DNA from: Bacillota bacterium
Lineage (GTDB): Bacteria > Bacillota > Clostridia > Acetivibrionales > DSM-1351
Length of the DNA stretch: 59,371 nt
Direction: 5' to 3'
NCBI GenBank assembly: GCA_023431385.1
Contig: JAEYWA010000003.1
Location: 1-59,371, forward strand
Part shown: one piece after another, positions 1-10,112 of the stretch
How the letters are laid out: each line of letters begins with the position of its first letter
Position numbering within the stretch: position 1 is the stretch's first letter
The notes under the pieces: generated by a model
What the model was told of the DNA's origin: nothing
Seen by the model: only the letters and a program-made list of their open reading frames with translations
Databases searched by the model: none
Program-made: the position numbers and the translations under genes

Positions 1-563
1 TGCGATAATCAATCCAACGATTAAACCAATTAAAATGCTTGTAAGTTCGATTGTTACACACCTCCTCCTTATTCAGTTTTCAATGCTCAATTTTCAAAAT
101 TCATATTCGAAATATAGTCAATATTTAACCTTTGGTATCCGAAGTATAAAATGAAATTGACTTTTTATGATGGTAAAGTTGGAAAGGAAAAAAGAAAACC
201 CCTACTGTATCGCAAACAGTATGATCATAATCAAAAAACAGAGTTTATGCCTATGGCTATAATCAGTACATAAATGTACTTTAAATCGATATGAGATATA
301 AAAACAAACCTGCATATATAAATTAGCCTACATAAAGCATATATTCTAAAGTCAACAATCTGACAAATGTGTTTTCTGATAACAATAACCTTCTACAATA
401 CAACCAACTAAATTGTCATAATCAAGTTAATTTTAATCTTTTTTAATTTTTATGTCAAGAATTAAAAAATTCATAGGCTATTGCCACGTATTTTTGTGAC
501 ATTTAACCTATAATATTATATTCCTGACTACAATAGTACAAACATGATAATAAAATTCTCGGC
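1..563. other. Left-edge intergenic region; possible start of a minus-strand membrane protein
   Basis: AT-rich stretch between the folD stop and the left edge. On the minus strand a strong ribosome-binding site (AAGGAGGAGG, about 62-75) is followed by a frame reading IELTSILIGLIVGLIIA, which looks like the N-terminal membrane anchor of a protein such as RNase Y. No ATG, GTG or TTG sits at the right distance in that frame: the codons after the site are TGT, GTA, ACA and ATC. About 50 bases of it are inside the window. Nothing else convincing was seen between 80 and 563: no clear terminator after folD and no RNA gene. Confidence 0.35.
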
Positions 564-1421
564 TTAAGGCAAATTATTTTGCAGTAAGGTGGCCTTTACT
601 GTATTTTTCATAAGCATGGCTCTGGTCATTGGTCCTGCTCCACCAGTAACTTTTGTAATTGCAGACGCGATTTCTGAAACAGTCGTAAACTGTACATCCC
701 CCACCAGCTTACCGTCTGCACCGCGGGATACACCAACATCAATGACTACTGCACCTGGTTTAACATATTCAGGCTTAACAAATTCCGCCTTTCCTATGGC
801 GACAACCAAAATGTCCGCACTCCTACATATTTCAGAGATATTGGCTGTCTTTGAATGGCAAATCGTAACCGTTGCATTTTTTGCAAGCAGAAGAATTGCT
901 TGTGGCTTACCAACGATATTACTTCTTCCAACTATGACACAATGCTTTCCCTCAATCTGAATATCATTAGCTTCCAAAAGCTCTACAACTCCGGCAGGAG
1001 TACATGGCAGAAACTGTGGCTTACCGATCATCAAGTTTCCGACATTTACTGGATGGAAGCAATCTGCATCTTTCTGAGGATTTATAGCGGCTATAACTCT
1101 ATCCTCGTTAATGTGCTTTGGTATAGGGAGCTGAACAAGTATTCCATTGACATTATTATCGTTATTTAACGTTTCAATTAGTTCTAACAATTCTTCCTCT
1201 GAAGTTGATGCCGGAAGAGCATATTCAAATGACTTAATTCCTATCTCGGCACAATCATTTTTCTTATGATTTACATATACTCTTGAAGCAGGATCGTCTC
1301 CTACTATAATAACTGCCAGACCGGTACTTATCCCTTTTCCCCTGAGGGCTTCAACCTTCTCCTTAAGTCCAGCTTTAACTTTAGCTGCAAGTTCTGTTCC
1401 ATTTAATACTTTTGCTGACAT
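564..1421 (-). CDS. folD: Bifunctional methylenetetrahydrofolate dehydrogenase / methenyltetrahydrofolate cyclohydrolase
   Basis: Interconverts 5,10-methylene-, methenyl- and 10-formyl-tetrahydrofolate with NADP in the cytosolic one-carbon pathway. The 285-residue product has the usual FolD length. The active-site YxxxK is Y49-V-N-H-K53, the folate-site segment QLPIPKHIN is present, DADCFHPVNVG follows, and the dinucleotide-binding signature GRSNIVGKPQA lies near the middle. The ATG is preceded by GAGG at about 8 bases. It stands alone between two intergenic gaps and appears to be monocistronic. No anomaly seen. Confidence 0.97.
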   Translation of the reverse strand: MSAKVLNGTELAAKVKAGLKEKVEALRGKGISTGLAVIIVGDDPASRVYVNHKKNDCAEIGIKSFEYALPASTSEEELLELIETLNNDNNVNGILVQLPIPKHINEDRVIAAINPQKDADCFHPVNVGNLMIGKPQFLPCTPAGVVELLEANDIQIEGKHCVIVGRSNIVGKPQAILLLAKNATVTICHSKTANISEICRSADILVVAIGKAEFVKPEYVKPGAVVIDVGVSRGADGKLVGDVQFTTVSEIASAITKVTGGAGPMTRAMLMKNTVKATLLQNNLP

Positions 1422-1541
1422 TTATGATTCCTCTCATTTACATTTATTATTGACTGGAAGAAAATCCATCTGCTGTGGAAAAATCTTCTTCCTTTGATTC
1501 CTTATATATTTTATTTTAAGGAAATACCGTTGTCAATTTGT

Positions 1542-3758
1542 TTAGTAATGCAGCTTTTTGCTGCTTGCCTTCTTCCTGTTTCCATCTATTCTCTTTCTTC
1601 TTGCATTATTATTACCGTCTTTCTGCTTCTTTTCAGCAAATCCTTTCTGCTTCTTTGAAGCAAATCTTGGTAAGCTGCCAGCAGAGCTGCTTACTCTGGA
1701 CTTTAGATTACTTCCTGTTGGACTGGTACCTCCAAGCTTTTTGCTGCTATTTAGTGTTTGTTTTGAAGCCTTCTTCAGACCAAAATCTTCAGACTTTTTA
1801 CCTTCCTGCTTTTGTCTATCGGTTGCCGGCTTCCTGCCAGCCTGCTTATGTTTGCTGTCAAAGGATTTTCTTACTGCTTTCTTTTGTATACTGTCTGCTT
1901 TCTTCTGACTGCTGCCGCCTGACAGTATCATCCCTTTCAAGGGCTTAACAAGGCAGTTTGGGCCGAAACCTATTAAATCCTCTCTATGAGCCTCCTTTAA
2001 AGCCTCGACAACAAGATGGTAGTTTTCCTTTTTTCTATACTGAAGTAAAGCCCTTTGCATTGCTTTTTCCCGGGGTAATTTAGGAACATATACCTTCTTC
2101 ATATTCCTCGGGTCATATCCCGTATGAAACATACATGTGGACAATGTTCCGGGCGTTGGGTAAAAATCCTGTACCTGTTCAGGATTTATTTTATTTTCCT
2201 TAAGATATTCAGCAAGCTCCACAGCGGCATTCAGATCGCTTCCAGGATGGCTGGAAATCAGATACGGAACAAGATACTGTTCTTTATTTATTTTCCTGTT
2301 AATATCATAGAATTGCTTTACAAATCGGTCATATAGCTTCCTGTCAGGTTTACCCATCTTCTCAAGTACTCTATCTACTACATGTTCAGGCGCAACTTTC
2401 AATTGTCCGCTGACATGATGTTCGCAAAGTTCAGTAAAGAATTCATCATTTTTATCCAGCATCAGATAATCATACCTGATACCCGAACGTATAAATACCT
2501 TTTTAACCTCCGGAAGGGCTCTGAGCTTCCTCAATAAATCCAGATACTCGGAATGATCCACTTTCAGGTTTCTACACGCATTTGGATGCAGACACTGCCT
2601 GTCCTTACACACTCCGTGCTTTTTCTGCTTTTCACAGGCTACATTTCTGAAATTAGCAGTTGGTCCTCCCACGTCATGTATATAGCCTTTAAAGCCTTCG
2701 GACCAAATAAGCTTCTTTGCCTCGTTTATAACTGAAGCCTGACTGCGCTTCTGAATCACTCTTCCCTGATGAAAATTCAAAGCGCAGAACGAACATCCCC
2801 CATAGCAGCCTCTATGGCTTGTTATACTGAATTCTACTTCAGTAATTGCAGGAATCCCGCCCCATTTCTCATAAACCGGGTGATAGGTTCTTTCATAGGG
2901 TAGTGCATAAACCTTGTCCAGTTCAGAGACAGACATAGGCATTGACGGAGGGTTTTGTACCAGATATCTGTCTCCGTGTTTTTGAACCAATATTCTTCCG
3001 CTTATGGCATCCTGTTCATTATATTGAATTTTAAAGGCTTCGGCATAGGCCTTTTTGTCTTCAGCCACCTCTTCAAAAGAAGGCAATACAGCTACTCTCT
3101 TTGAGCCATTAGAAGGTATGGCATTCCTAATTTCTTCAGGAAGCTCATCATAGGCGGCAAGATAGCAACACCCATTGGTATGTTTTATACTGGATATGGG
3201 AACATCCTTTCTCAACAGCTTTGCTATTTCAACAATAGGTTTTTCTCCCATTCCATAGGATAAAATATCGGCTTTTGCATCGAGAAGTATAGACCTTCTG
3301 ACCCTGTCGTCCCAGTAGTCATAATGGGCAAATCTTCTGAGACTAGCCTCTATTCCTCCAATTATAACAGGTGTATCCTTAAAAATTTCCTTTATTTTAT
3401 TTGCATATACTATTACCGCACGATCAGGTCTGTAGCCTGCCTTCCCTCCGGGAGAATAAAGATCGTTTGACCTTTTCTTCCTGCTTGCAGTATAATGATT
3501 GACCATTGAATCTATAACACCGGAGGAAATAAGGACACCATATTTAGGACGTCCTAACCTCTTAAAGTCATAATTGCTCTTCCAATTAGGCTGAGCAATT
3601 ATGCCGACTTTGAAGCCCTCACTTTCCAGAACTCTTGTAATTATCGCATGTCCAAAGCTTGGATGGTCTACGTATGCATCTCCGCTTATATATAGAAAAT
3701 CCAGCTGTTCCCAGCTGCGATCATTCATATCTTCAAAGCTTATAGGTAAAAAAACCAT
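1542..3758 (-). CDS. YgiQ family radical SAM protein with basic C-terminal tail
   Basis: Member of the YgiQ (UPF0313) radical SAM family; the reaction is not established. An N-terminal B12-binding-like region (about residues 1-220) precedes the radical SAM core. The iron-sulfur cluster motif CX3CX2C is C318, C322 and C325 in the context RGCYGGCSFCALN. The family core ends near residue 615 and is followed by about 120 residues of low-complexity Lys/Ser/Arg-rich sequence containing repeated KK, QKK and SSKK motifs, suggesting contact with RNA or ribosomes. The start ATG has AAAGGA upstream. Family membership is secure; the tail function is unknown. Confidence 0.92.
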   Translation of the reverse strand: MVFLPISFEDMNDRSWEQLDFLYISGDAYVDHPSFGHAIITRVLESEGFKVGIIAQPNWKSNYDFKRLGRPKYGVLISSGVIDSMVNHYTASRKKRSNDLYSPGGKAGYRPDRAVIVYANKIKEIFKDTPVIIGGIEASLRRFAHYDYWDDRVRRSILLDAKADILSYGMGEKPIVEIAKLLRKDVPISSIKHTNGCCYLAAYDELPEEIRNAIPSNGSKRVAVLPSFEEVAEDKKAYAEAFKIQYNEQDAISGRILVQKHGDRYLVQNPPSMPMSVSELDKVYALPYERTYHPVYEKWGGIPAITEVEFSITSHRGCYGGCSFCALNFHQGRVIQKRSQASVINEAKKLIWSEGFKGYIHDVGGPTANFRNVACEKQKKHGVCKDRQCLHPNACRNLKVDHSEYLDLLRKLRALPEVKKVFIRSGIRYDYLMLDKNDEFFTELCEHHVSGQLKVAPEHVVDRVLEKMGKPDRKLYDRFVKQFYDINRKINKEQYLVPYLISSHPGSDLNAAVELAEYLKENKINPEQVQDFYPTPGTLSTCMFHTGYDPRNMKKVYVPKLPREKAMQRALLQYRKKENYHLVVEALKEAHREDLIGFGPNCLVKPLKGMILSGGSSQKKADSIQKKAVRKSFDSKHKQAGRKPATDRQKQEGKKSEDFGLKKASKQTLNSSKKLGGTSPTGSNLKSRVSSSAGSLPRFASKKQKGFAEKKQKDGNNNARRKRIDGNRKKASSKKLHY

Positions 3759-3892
3759 TTAAATCGTCCTTTACAATAATTTAAACTACATGATTCTTAC
3801 TAATAGATCTTACATATCCGGCAAACAAAGCCAGTATTATTCTATCACAAATGAAGAAGAGTATAAACAAAATGAGACTTATACTCAAGTAA

Positions 3893-3923
3893 GCAAATAA
3901 AGGAAGCCACCTGGTAGGGTGGC
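3893..3923 (-). terminator. Rho-independent terminator after the TPR gene
   Basis: On the minus strand GCCACC and GGTGGC form a stem around the loop CTACCA, followed by TTCCTTTATTT. It lies about 55 bases downstream of the TPR gene stop codon. The T-run is interrupted, so efficiency may be moderate. Confidence 0.55.
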
Positions 3924-3975
3924 CGCCGGAAATGTTATTATATCAAACTTCTAGTTATAAATCTATCTGTAATTG

Positions 3976-5787
3976 TCAACTTTCTTCAACCATCAGCAGC
4001 TTCCCCTGCAGCGAGTCGAAAACATTATTCACATATACCTGCTGTTTTATTTCGGGGTTAATACTAATGGCTTTTTTCAGGTTATCCAAAGCTATATCCT
4101 GTTTCTTCATCATAGCATATACTGCTGCTATATTATAGTATATCTCTGCCTCGCTGACATTTTGGTTCAGTGCTCTACTGTAAGCCTTTAAAGCCTCTTC
4201 ATACTTCTTAGTCTCCGTAAGCGAAGCACCAAGGTAGTAATATATTTCGATATCATCAGGATTTTTCTCAATAGCGCGCTTGAAGACATCAGCCGCGTCA
4301 TCGTACCTCCTGAGTTCAAACAGCACAATACCCATGTTATAGTATAATTTATAGTTGTCGGAGCAGGCCTTTATGCCGCTGGTATAGGTTGCCAACGCTT
4401 CCATGGGACTGTCTATTTTGGAGAAAAGGATTCCCAGATTATTGTATGCATCAACAAAGTCTATTTTATTCAAAATTGACCCCTTATACAGCTCAATTGC
4501 TTTTGAGATCTCTCCCATTTCTTCATAGACCAGAGCTAGATTAAACATACAGCTATGGCTTTTAGGATTTAATTCAACCGCTCTTTGATACTCATTAACG
4601 GCCTTGTTCAAGTCCTTCAGTTTAAAATAGCAGCCAGCAAGGTTGTAATGTCCGTTAAAATCATCTTTATTTATTGCTATATAAGACTTATAGACCTTAA
4701 CAGCTTGTTCATAACTCTTGCGGTTCATCAAAAGCCTGCCCAGTTCTGCATAACCATCGGGTTTTTCTGGTATCAACCTGACACACTTTCTGAAACATTC
4801 CTCGGCCTGGTCATTGTCCTCAAGCTCAGTGTAAAGTTTTCCCAGCAAGAGTGATATGTTATAATTATTACTGTCTTTTTCAAGAATTTGCTGATAATAT
4901 TTAACAGCTTCCAGCCTGTTTCCTCTTTCTGTAAATATTCGTCCAATTCCTTCTTTTGCGATATTGAATTCAGGATTGATTTCAAGGGCCTTCTCAAAGT
5001 TGTCCAGGGCAAAGTCAAGTTTCCCCATATTTAAATAGGTTACACCGATATTATAGTATACAAGATATTGCTTAAATTGAATATTTTTAATAGCTTCTGA
5101 ATTTGAAGAAGTATTGTTTGAAGTATTTTTTGAATCCTTTTTTGAAGTCTTTTTCAGCTGTTCGATAAGTTGTGTGTTTAACTCCAGAACCCTTCTGTAA
5201 TAGCCTTGGGCTTCACTGTACATACCCTTTTTAAAGGTTGTATTTGCGTAGTTAAAATACAGGTTTGATGAAGAGCTTACCAGACCTATCAAGCTGTTAT
5301 ATACCTCATAGGCATCATCATAGCACTCATTACTATAAAGGTTCTCAACCTGAATAAGTTTTTTTCTTATACCCTTGAACAAGTCCTCCCTGATAAAGCC
5401 AAGTTCCGAAATTGTATCGTTTACAAAGGCCTCATTCGATATTATACTCATCACTTCTGTGGTATTTTCTTCTTTGACGGTTTTATTTCTTTCAATTGTA
5501 ATAAACCCGTCAAAACTTCCGTTCTCCTTAATCTTTTTAATCATTGACCGATAGTCATAGGCAACGAACAAACAAGGAAAAACTATACCGCAAATAAGGT
5601 AGAACAATTCAATAGTATTACTGGTATGAACCTGATTTATCAGCGACAGTAATACTATTGTCAAAGCAGAGAGCTGAAGAGTAAAGGAAACAAGAGTTAG
5701 AATACTCTTGGTCTTCAGAAGTCTATAAAATACGTACACCAGTAATAAAACCAGAAGAACCATATTGAATGTAGTCAACAGAAACAT
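3976..5787 (-). CDS. Membrane-anchored tetratricopeptide repeat protein
   Basis: A 603-residue protein with two N-terminal membrane segments (about residues 5-25 and 34-60) and one further hydrophobic stretch, then a long cytosolic region dominated by about ten TPR units of 34 residues from roughly residue 170 to the end. TPR arrays are protein-interaction scaffolds, and no catalytic domain is visible. The start at 5787 was chosen because GGGGGT lies six bases upstream; a longer frame begins at 5856 but has no clear ribosome-binding site. A terminator follows. The partner is unknown; proximity to ftsK and the division cluster is only suggestive. Confidence 0.85.
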   Translation of the reverse strand: MFLLTTFNMVLLVLLLVYVFYRLLKTKSILTLVSFTLQLSALTIVLLSLINQVHTSNTIELFYLICGIVFPCLFVAYDYRSMIKKIKENGSFDGFITIERNKTVKEENTTEVMSIISNEAFVNDTISELGFIREDLFKGIRKKLIQVENLYSNECYDDAYEVYNSLIGLVSSSSNLYFNYANTTFKKGMYSEAQGYYRRVLELNTQLIEQLKKTSKKDSKNTSNNTSSNSEAIKNIQFKQYLVYYNIGVTYLNMGKLDFALDNFEKALEINPEFNIAKEGIGRIFTERGNRLEAVKYYQQILEKDSNNYNISLLLGKLYTELEDNDQAEECFRKCVRLIPEKPDGYAELGRLLMNRKSYEQAVKVYKSYIAINKDDFNGHYNLAGCYFKLKDLNKAVNEYQRAVELNPKSHSCMFNLALVYEEMGEISKAIELYKGSILNKIDFVDAYNNLGILFSKIDSPMEALATYTSGIKACSDNYKLYYNMGIVLFELRRYDDAADVFKRAIEKNPDDIEIYYYLGASLTETKKYEEALKAYSRALNQNVSEAEIYYNIAAVYAMMKKQDIALDNLKKAISINPEIKQQVYVNNVFDSLQGKLLMVEES

Positions 5788-5961
5788 ACCTGCACCCCCA
5801 CGTGTATCCGGCCGGCTTAAAAAAAATGTATTTATAAAGAACCTACATCCTTTCATTCTGTGCCTGGAGCCTGAATCTTTTGCATTAATCTATTTACCTC
5901 TTTATTGGATTATATTAAAAAGACTGGCTGATTATTAATCCAGGGAAATATGCATATAAAT

Positions 5962-8541
5962 TTACTGCTGTTTTGCTTTCTGTCTGTCCTTGTCATTCAT
6001 TTGCATTTCCATCCATTGCTGCCTGGTTATCAGCACCTGCCTAGGCTTGCTGCCCTCAAACCGGCCGACTATGTTTCGAGCCTCCATTTGATCAATTATT
6101 CTGGCAGCTCTGGAATAACCCACTTTAAACTTTCTCTGCACAAGCGAAACCGAAGCCTGACCAGCTTCAACCACCATATCAATCGCCTGATTCAGCAATT
6201 CATCGTTGTCACCGGCACTTTCTTCACTTCCTGTACTGTGGTCATTTATCTTTTCAATAATGTTTTCATCATAGTTGGAGTAACCCTGTGTTTTTATGAA
6301 CTCAACTACCTTTTCAACCTCACTGTCCGAAACAAAGGAGCCTTTTACGCGTAGAGGCTTTGGTTCTCCAACGGGATAGAACAGCATATCTCCCCTGCCA
6401 AGTAGCTTCTCAGCACCACTCATATCAAGTATGGTTCTGGAATCCACCTGGGACGAAACTGCAAAAGATATTCTTGAAGGTATATTGGCCTTAATTACAC
6501 CGGTTATGACATCCACTGATGGTCTCTGAGTGGCAATAACCAGATGCATGCCTGCTGCTCTGGCCATCTGCGCCAAACGGCATATTGCATCCTCTACGTC
6601 GTTAGGAGCCACCATCATAAGGTCTGCCAGCTCGTCCACTATAATAACTACCTGCGGTAATATGCCAGGCTCGTCATTTGCTTTCAGCATGGCGTTATAC
6701 CCCTTTAAATCTCTTACACCCTTGTCGGCAAAGAGCTTGTATCTGTTTACCATTTCCTGAACAGCCCAATTCAAGGCACCAGCCGCCTTTTTAGGATCTG
6801 TAACAACCGGTATCAGTAAATGAGGTATGCCGTTATAAATACCCAATTCAACTACTTTCGGGTCAACCATCAATAGCTTGACCTCATCAGGAGAAGCCTT
6901 AAACAAAATACTCATAATAAGGCTGTTTATACATACACTCTTACCTGAACCGGTGGCACCGGCAACAAGTAAGTGAGGCATCTTAGCTATATCTGCAACA
7001 ACTGTTTCCCCGGAAATATCCTTACCCACCGAGAAGGCAAGCTTGGAGGGATGGTTTGCAAACTCTTTTGCTTCCAGAATGTCCTTTAACAATACTGCTG
7101 ACATTTCCTTGTTCGGAACCTCTATGCCCACCGCTGCCTTTCCCGGAATCGGTGCTTCGATTCTTACCCCGGCTGCCGCCAGGTTCAACGCTATATCATC
7201 CGACAGATTGACAATTTTACTTACCTTGACTCCGGGGCTTGGTTGGATCTCATACCGGGTGACAGCCGGACCACGGCTGATATTAATGACTCTTGCCTCA
7301 ACACCGAAACTTTTCAAGGTATCCTCAAGCTTTTTTGCCCCTTCCAAAGCACTGTTTTTCAATGCCTTTACGTTGGTAGCATCATCCTTGCTTTCATCCA
7401 GCAGATCCAATGAAGGATAGTTATATATAAGCGGTTTAGCAGGTTCAACCTGTGGAATGATTATATCACCGCTATCTTCTGACATACTTGCATCTATAGA
7501 ATTACCCGGGTCAGACCTTCCGCTTTCATTTACTCCGCTTTGAGCATCGCTTGTAAGCTGGAGGTCCGATAAATCATTCTCCACCACTTCAATACTCTGT
7601 TCAGTATAATCTAGTCTTTCAGGAGAGATTCCCATACCTTTTACATCTGCAACCACTAAATCGTCGGCAACATCATCATTAAAGCCTGTAAGCCCCACTG
7701 TAAATGTCTCCTCAGCCTGACCCGCCATTTCCGCTGCATCGCTATTCAGTGCCGCTGCTACTTCTGAATCGTCCTTCCCTAACTTCTTTGGAGTTTTGAT
7801 TGCCCGGTTTTCTCTTTCTATTTTGAAGTTGATAATCTTTCGCTTACCAGCCGAGGCTGTTTCATCCTCTTCATCATTGGACTGATTTTCAAGCTCAGCT
7901 TCTCTCTCCATCATCTTTTCGGCTTTTTTTATTTTTCTAGTCTCGTTTGCTGCTTTAATCTTTATTGAGAAAAAGGCAGAAGCATTTTTGAGAAATGCCG
8001 CCATTGAAACATTGGTTAGAAGTATTATATCTATAACTGAAATTGTAGTAAGAATTATTATGGTACCCAATATCTGAAAGGTCATTAACAACGGTAAAGT
8101 TATAAGTCCTCCTAATAATCCTCCACCGTTAATACTTGCACCCTGTGTATAAAATTCTTTCAAGCTCAAATAAAAGGACCTTCCCGAATAATCATCATAG
8201 TTGAACTCAGCAACCTGAAAATATGACGAAATAAGCACCAGAAGAATACCAAGATATATAATCCTTAGCTTAAAGGTATGCGAATCCTTTTTAAAAATCA
8301 TTGCAATCCCGTATACAATCAATATCACGGGAACTATAAATGCAGGAATGCCCAAAAAACCTAAAAGAATATTCGAAATAGCTTTTCCGAATACTCCCAT
8401 TGATTTACTAAATAAAAAACTAAAAAGTGATAATACACCAAACGCAAAGAGTATAAGGCCTAATATTTCATTTTTATACCTTGAAAAGCCACTTTCCACT
8501 CTCTTATATTTTTTCTTCTTTTGTACCTTTTTGACTTGCAT
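5962..8541 (-). CDS. ftsK: DNA translocase FtsK/SpoIIIE
   Basis: Septal DNA pump that moves chromosomal DNA through the closing division or sporulation septum. The 859-residue protein has about four N-terminal membrane segments within residues 24-170, a variable charged linker (about 190-370), then the motor domain. The Walker A motif GATGSGKS is near residue 526, followed by the Walker B region with IIVDELADLM, and a C-terminal winged-helix gamma domain (about 795-850) that reads polar DNA motifs. Start 8541 has GAGGGG at about 7 bases; the longer frame from 8556 lacks a site. It could serve both vegetative division and the forespore, as no second copy is in the window. Confidence 0.95.
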   Translation of the reverse strand: MQVKKVQKKKKYKRVESGFSRYKNEILGLILFAFGVLSLFSFLFSKSMGVFGKAISNILLGFLGIPAFIVPVILIVYGIAMIFKKDSHTFKLRIIYLGILLVLISSYFQVAEFNYDDYSGRSFYLSLKEFYTQGASINGGGLLGGLITLPLLMTFQILGTIIILTTISVIDIILLTNVSMAAFLKNASAFFSIKIKAANETRKIKKAEKMMEREAELENQSNDEEDETASAGKRKIINFKIERENRAIKTPKKLGKDDSEVAAALNSDAAEMAGQAEETFTVGLTGFNDDVADDLVVADVKGMGISPERLDYTEQSIEVVENDLSDLQLTSDAQSGVNESGRSDPGNSIDASMSEDSGDIIIPQVEPAKPLIYNYPSLDLLDESKDDATNVKALKNSALEGAKKLEDTLKSFGVEARVINISRGPAVTRYEIQPSPGVKVSKIVNLSDDIALNLAAAGVRIEAPIPGKAAVGIEVPNKEMSAVLLKDILEAKEFANHPSKLAFSVGKDISGETVVADIAKMPHLLVAGATGSGKSVCINSLIMSILFKASPDEVKLLMVDPKVVELGIYNGIPHLLIPVVTDPKKAAGALNWAVQEMVNRYKLFADKGVRDLKGYNAMLKANDEPGILPQVVIIVDELADLMMVAPNDVEDAICRLAQMARAAGMHLVIATQRPSVDVITGVIKANIPSRISFAVSSQVDSRTILDMSGAEKLLGRGDMLFYPVGEPKPLRVKGSFVSDSEVEKVVEFIKTQGYSNYDENIIEKINDHSTGSEESAGDNDELLNQAIDMVVEAGQASVSLVQRKFKVGYSRAARIIDQMEARNIVGRFEGSKPRQVLITRQQWMEMQMNDKDRQKAKQQ

Positions 8542-8739
8542 CAGTACACCCCTCATCAGTTATTATCAAAAGGCTAAACTAATCTTATATGCCTGTTGTT
8601 GGCATATGAAGAAATTATATCACATTTTCGAGAATTGTTCCATCGGGGTTTTATGTAAAGAGTATAGGTTTTTTAAAACTAGTTTTTAAGTTTTATGTAA
8701 AGATAATTAACTGCATAGGATTCTGGTTCGAGAAAGGCA

Positions 8740-8797
8740 TAGAAGATATAAAAATCATTTGGCCGCTTAATTATATACTTCATAATCAAACGGCCTG
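8740..8797 (-). terminator. Possible terminator after divIVA
   Basis: On the minus strand GGCCG pairs with CGGCC, with an inner ATTAT/ATAAT stem, followed by AAATGATTTTTAT. It lies directly downstream of the divIVA stop. The stem is short and interrupted, so this is tentative. Confidence 0.4.
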
Positions 8798-8806
8798 AAC
8801 AGAGTA

Positions 8807-9271
8807 TTACTCTAAATCATTATCTGGATTAAACAGCTGCTTCAGCAATTCAAGCTGGGAAAGCAGAAGAGTTTCGGATTTTGTTTTAAAAATGTGCAGT
8901 CTCTTTTTCATTTCTTCGTATTCAAATCTAATTTTAATAACTTCCTGATTTGCATCGTTAATAATCTTTTGAGCTTTTATTTCAGCCTCTTTAACAATGT
9001 TTTCAGCCTTCTCATAAGAATTTTTCTTAATCTCTTCACCGGTCTGCTGAGCAACAATTAATGTATTTTGCAGAGATTCCTCAATATTTTTATAATGCTG
9101 TATTCCTTCGTTTAAAACCGAAATTCTATCCTTAAGCTCAACATTTTCCTTTATGTATAACTCATAGTCCTGAATAATACTATCTAATACTTCATTTACC
9201 TGGTCCTCATTGTAACCTCTTAAATTCTTCTTAAACTTAATGTTATCAAGATCATTAGGAGTATAGTTCAT
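8807..9271 (-). CDS. divIVA: DivIVA-family coiled-coil protein
   Basis: Cell-pole and septum protein that senses membrane curvature and recruits division or sporulation factors. The N-terminus has the conserved DivIVA lipid-binding segment (FKKNLRGYNEDQVNEVL, residues about 14-30), followed by an almost continuous coiled coil to about residue 140. At 154 residues it is of family size. It is the last gene of the division cluster HlyD-like > yggS > sepF > yggT > ylmH > divIVA, a classic Gram-positive arrangement. The start is uncertain between ATG 9271 and GTG 9277; ATG is preferred, with AAAGG ten bases upstream. Confidence 0.92.
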   Translation of the reverse strand: MNYTPNDLDNIKFKKNLRGYNEDQVNEVLDSIIQDYELYIKENVELKDRISVLNEGIQHYKNIEESLQNTLIVAQQTGEEIKKNSYEKAENIVKEAEIKAQKIINDANQEVIKIRFEYEEMKKRLHIFKTKSETLLLSQLELLKQLFNPDNDLE

Positions 9272-9318
9272 AATCACCCAACCTTTCCAAGGAGCAAACA
9301 GTTCCTTGATAAAATATC

Positions 9319-10104
9319 TTATTCAAAACGTTTAATAACTATATTAATGCGATCTTTTTTAGTGGTTCCACCAACTTTGTCCAACACTATCCGGCCCTTG
9401 CCGCGTATAGAAATAACATCTCCCTCAGACAGCTGTTTGGATGGATTTGAAACCATCTCCCAGTTGACATTTACTCTTTGGGACTTAAAATACTCCATAA
9501 CCTTTGTTCTTGACATTCCAAAACCGCTTGCAGTTACCGAGTCGGCCCTTACAGATGCAACGGTAGTATTGATAACTTTCTCCTTCCTTTCGGGAGGAGT
9601 GTATTGATAAAATAGTTGTAACTCGCATTCAACTTTCGTATTACCAATTTTGTCCAAATTTATTGAAATATATTCCGATATTTTATCAACCATAAAAACA
9701 TCTGCATATGATTCATAAACCAGGATATCGCCTATTTTCTCACGCTTAATTCCTAATCCAAGTATTGAACCAAGATAATCTCTATGTGACAAATCCTTTT
9801 CAATAACTGGTGTTATCCTTAGACAGCTTATTGGGGCATTATTCAAAGCATCATCATCGTCAATAATATCCGAGCTCATAGCTGCCAATACCCGTTCTGC
9901 CCCTTTATAACCACCGGTAAAGGTAAGAAAAATTCCATCCGCTTTATTTAATACCCGTTTGGCAATAACTGCCTCATGGGGAGAAAGAAAATCCGAATAT
10001 ACAAAAGAGGAATACCGGCACTGTTCTGCCTTATCTAAAAGACGAGAAACCATAACCCTATCCTCAATACCTAACACCATCTTCAATAGTTCGTTTTTAT
10101 TCAT
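9319..10104 (-). CDS. ylmH: YlmH-type RNA-binding protein with S4 domain
   Basis: Homologue of YlmH, encoded between sepF/yggT and divIVA in Firmicutes and reported to bind RNA or ribosome complexes. The 261-residue protein has an N-terminal YlmH fold with the segment SPHEAVIAKRVL and a C-terminal S4 domain (about residues 185-245) with SRTKVMEYFKSQRVNVNW and later EGDVISIRGKGR. It starts nine bases after the yggT stop with a poor ribosome-binding site, suggesting translational coupling to yggT. Its exact role here is inferred from the family. Confidence 0.92.
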   Translation of the reverse strand: MNKNELLKMVLGIEDRVMVSRLLDKAEQCRYSSFVYSDFLSPHEAVIAKRVLNKADGIFLTFTGGYKGAERVLAAMSSDIIDDDDALNNAPISCLRITPVIEKDLSHRDYLGSILGLGIKREKIGDILVYESYADVFMVDKISEYISINLDKIGNTKVECELQLFYQYTPPERKEKVINTTVASVRADSVTASGFGMSRTKVMEYFKSQRVNVNWEMVSNPSKQLSEGDVISIRGKGRIVLDKVGGTTKKDRINIVIKRFE

Positions 10105-10112
10105 ATAATATG

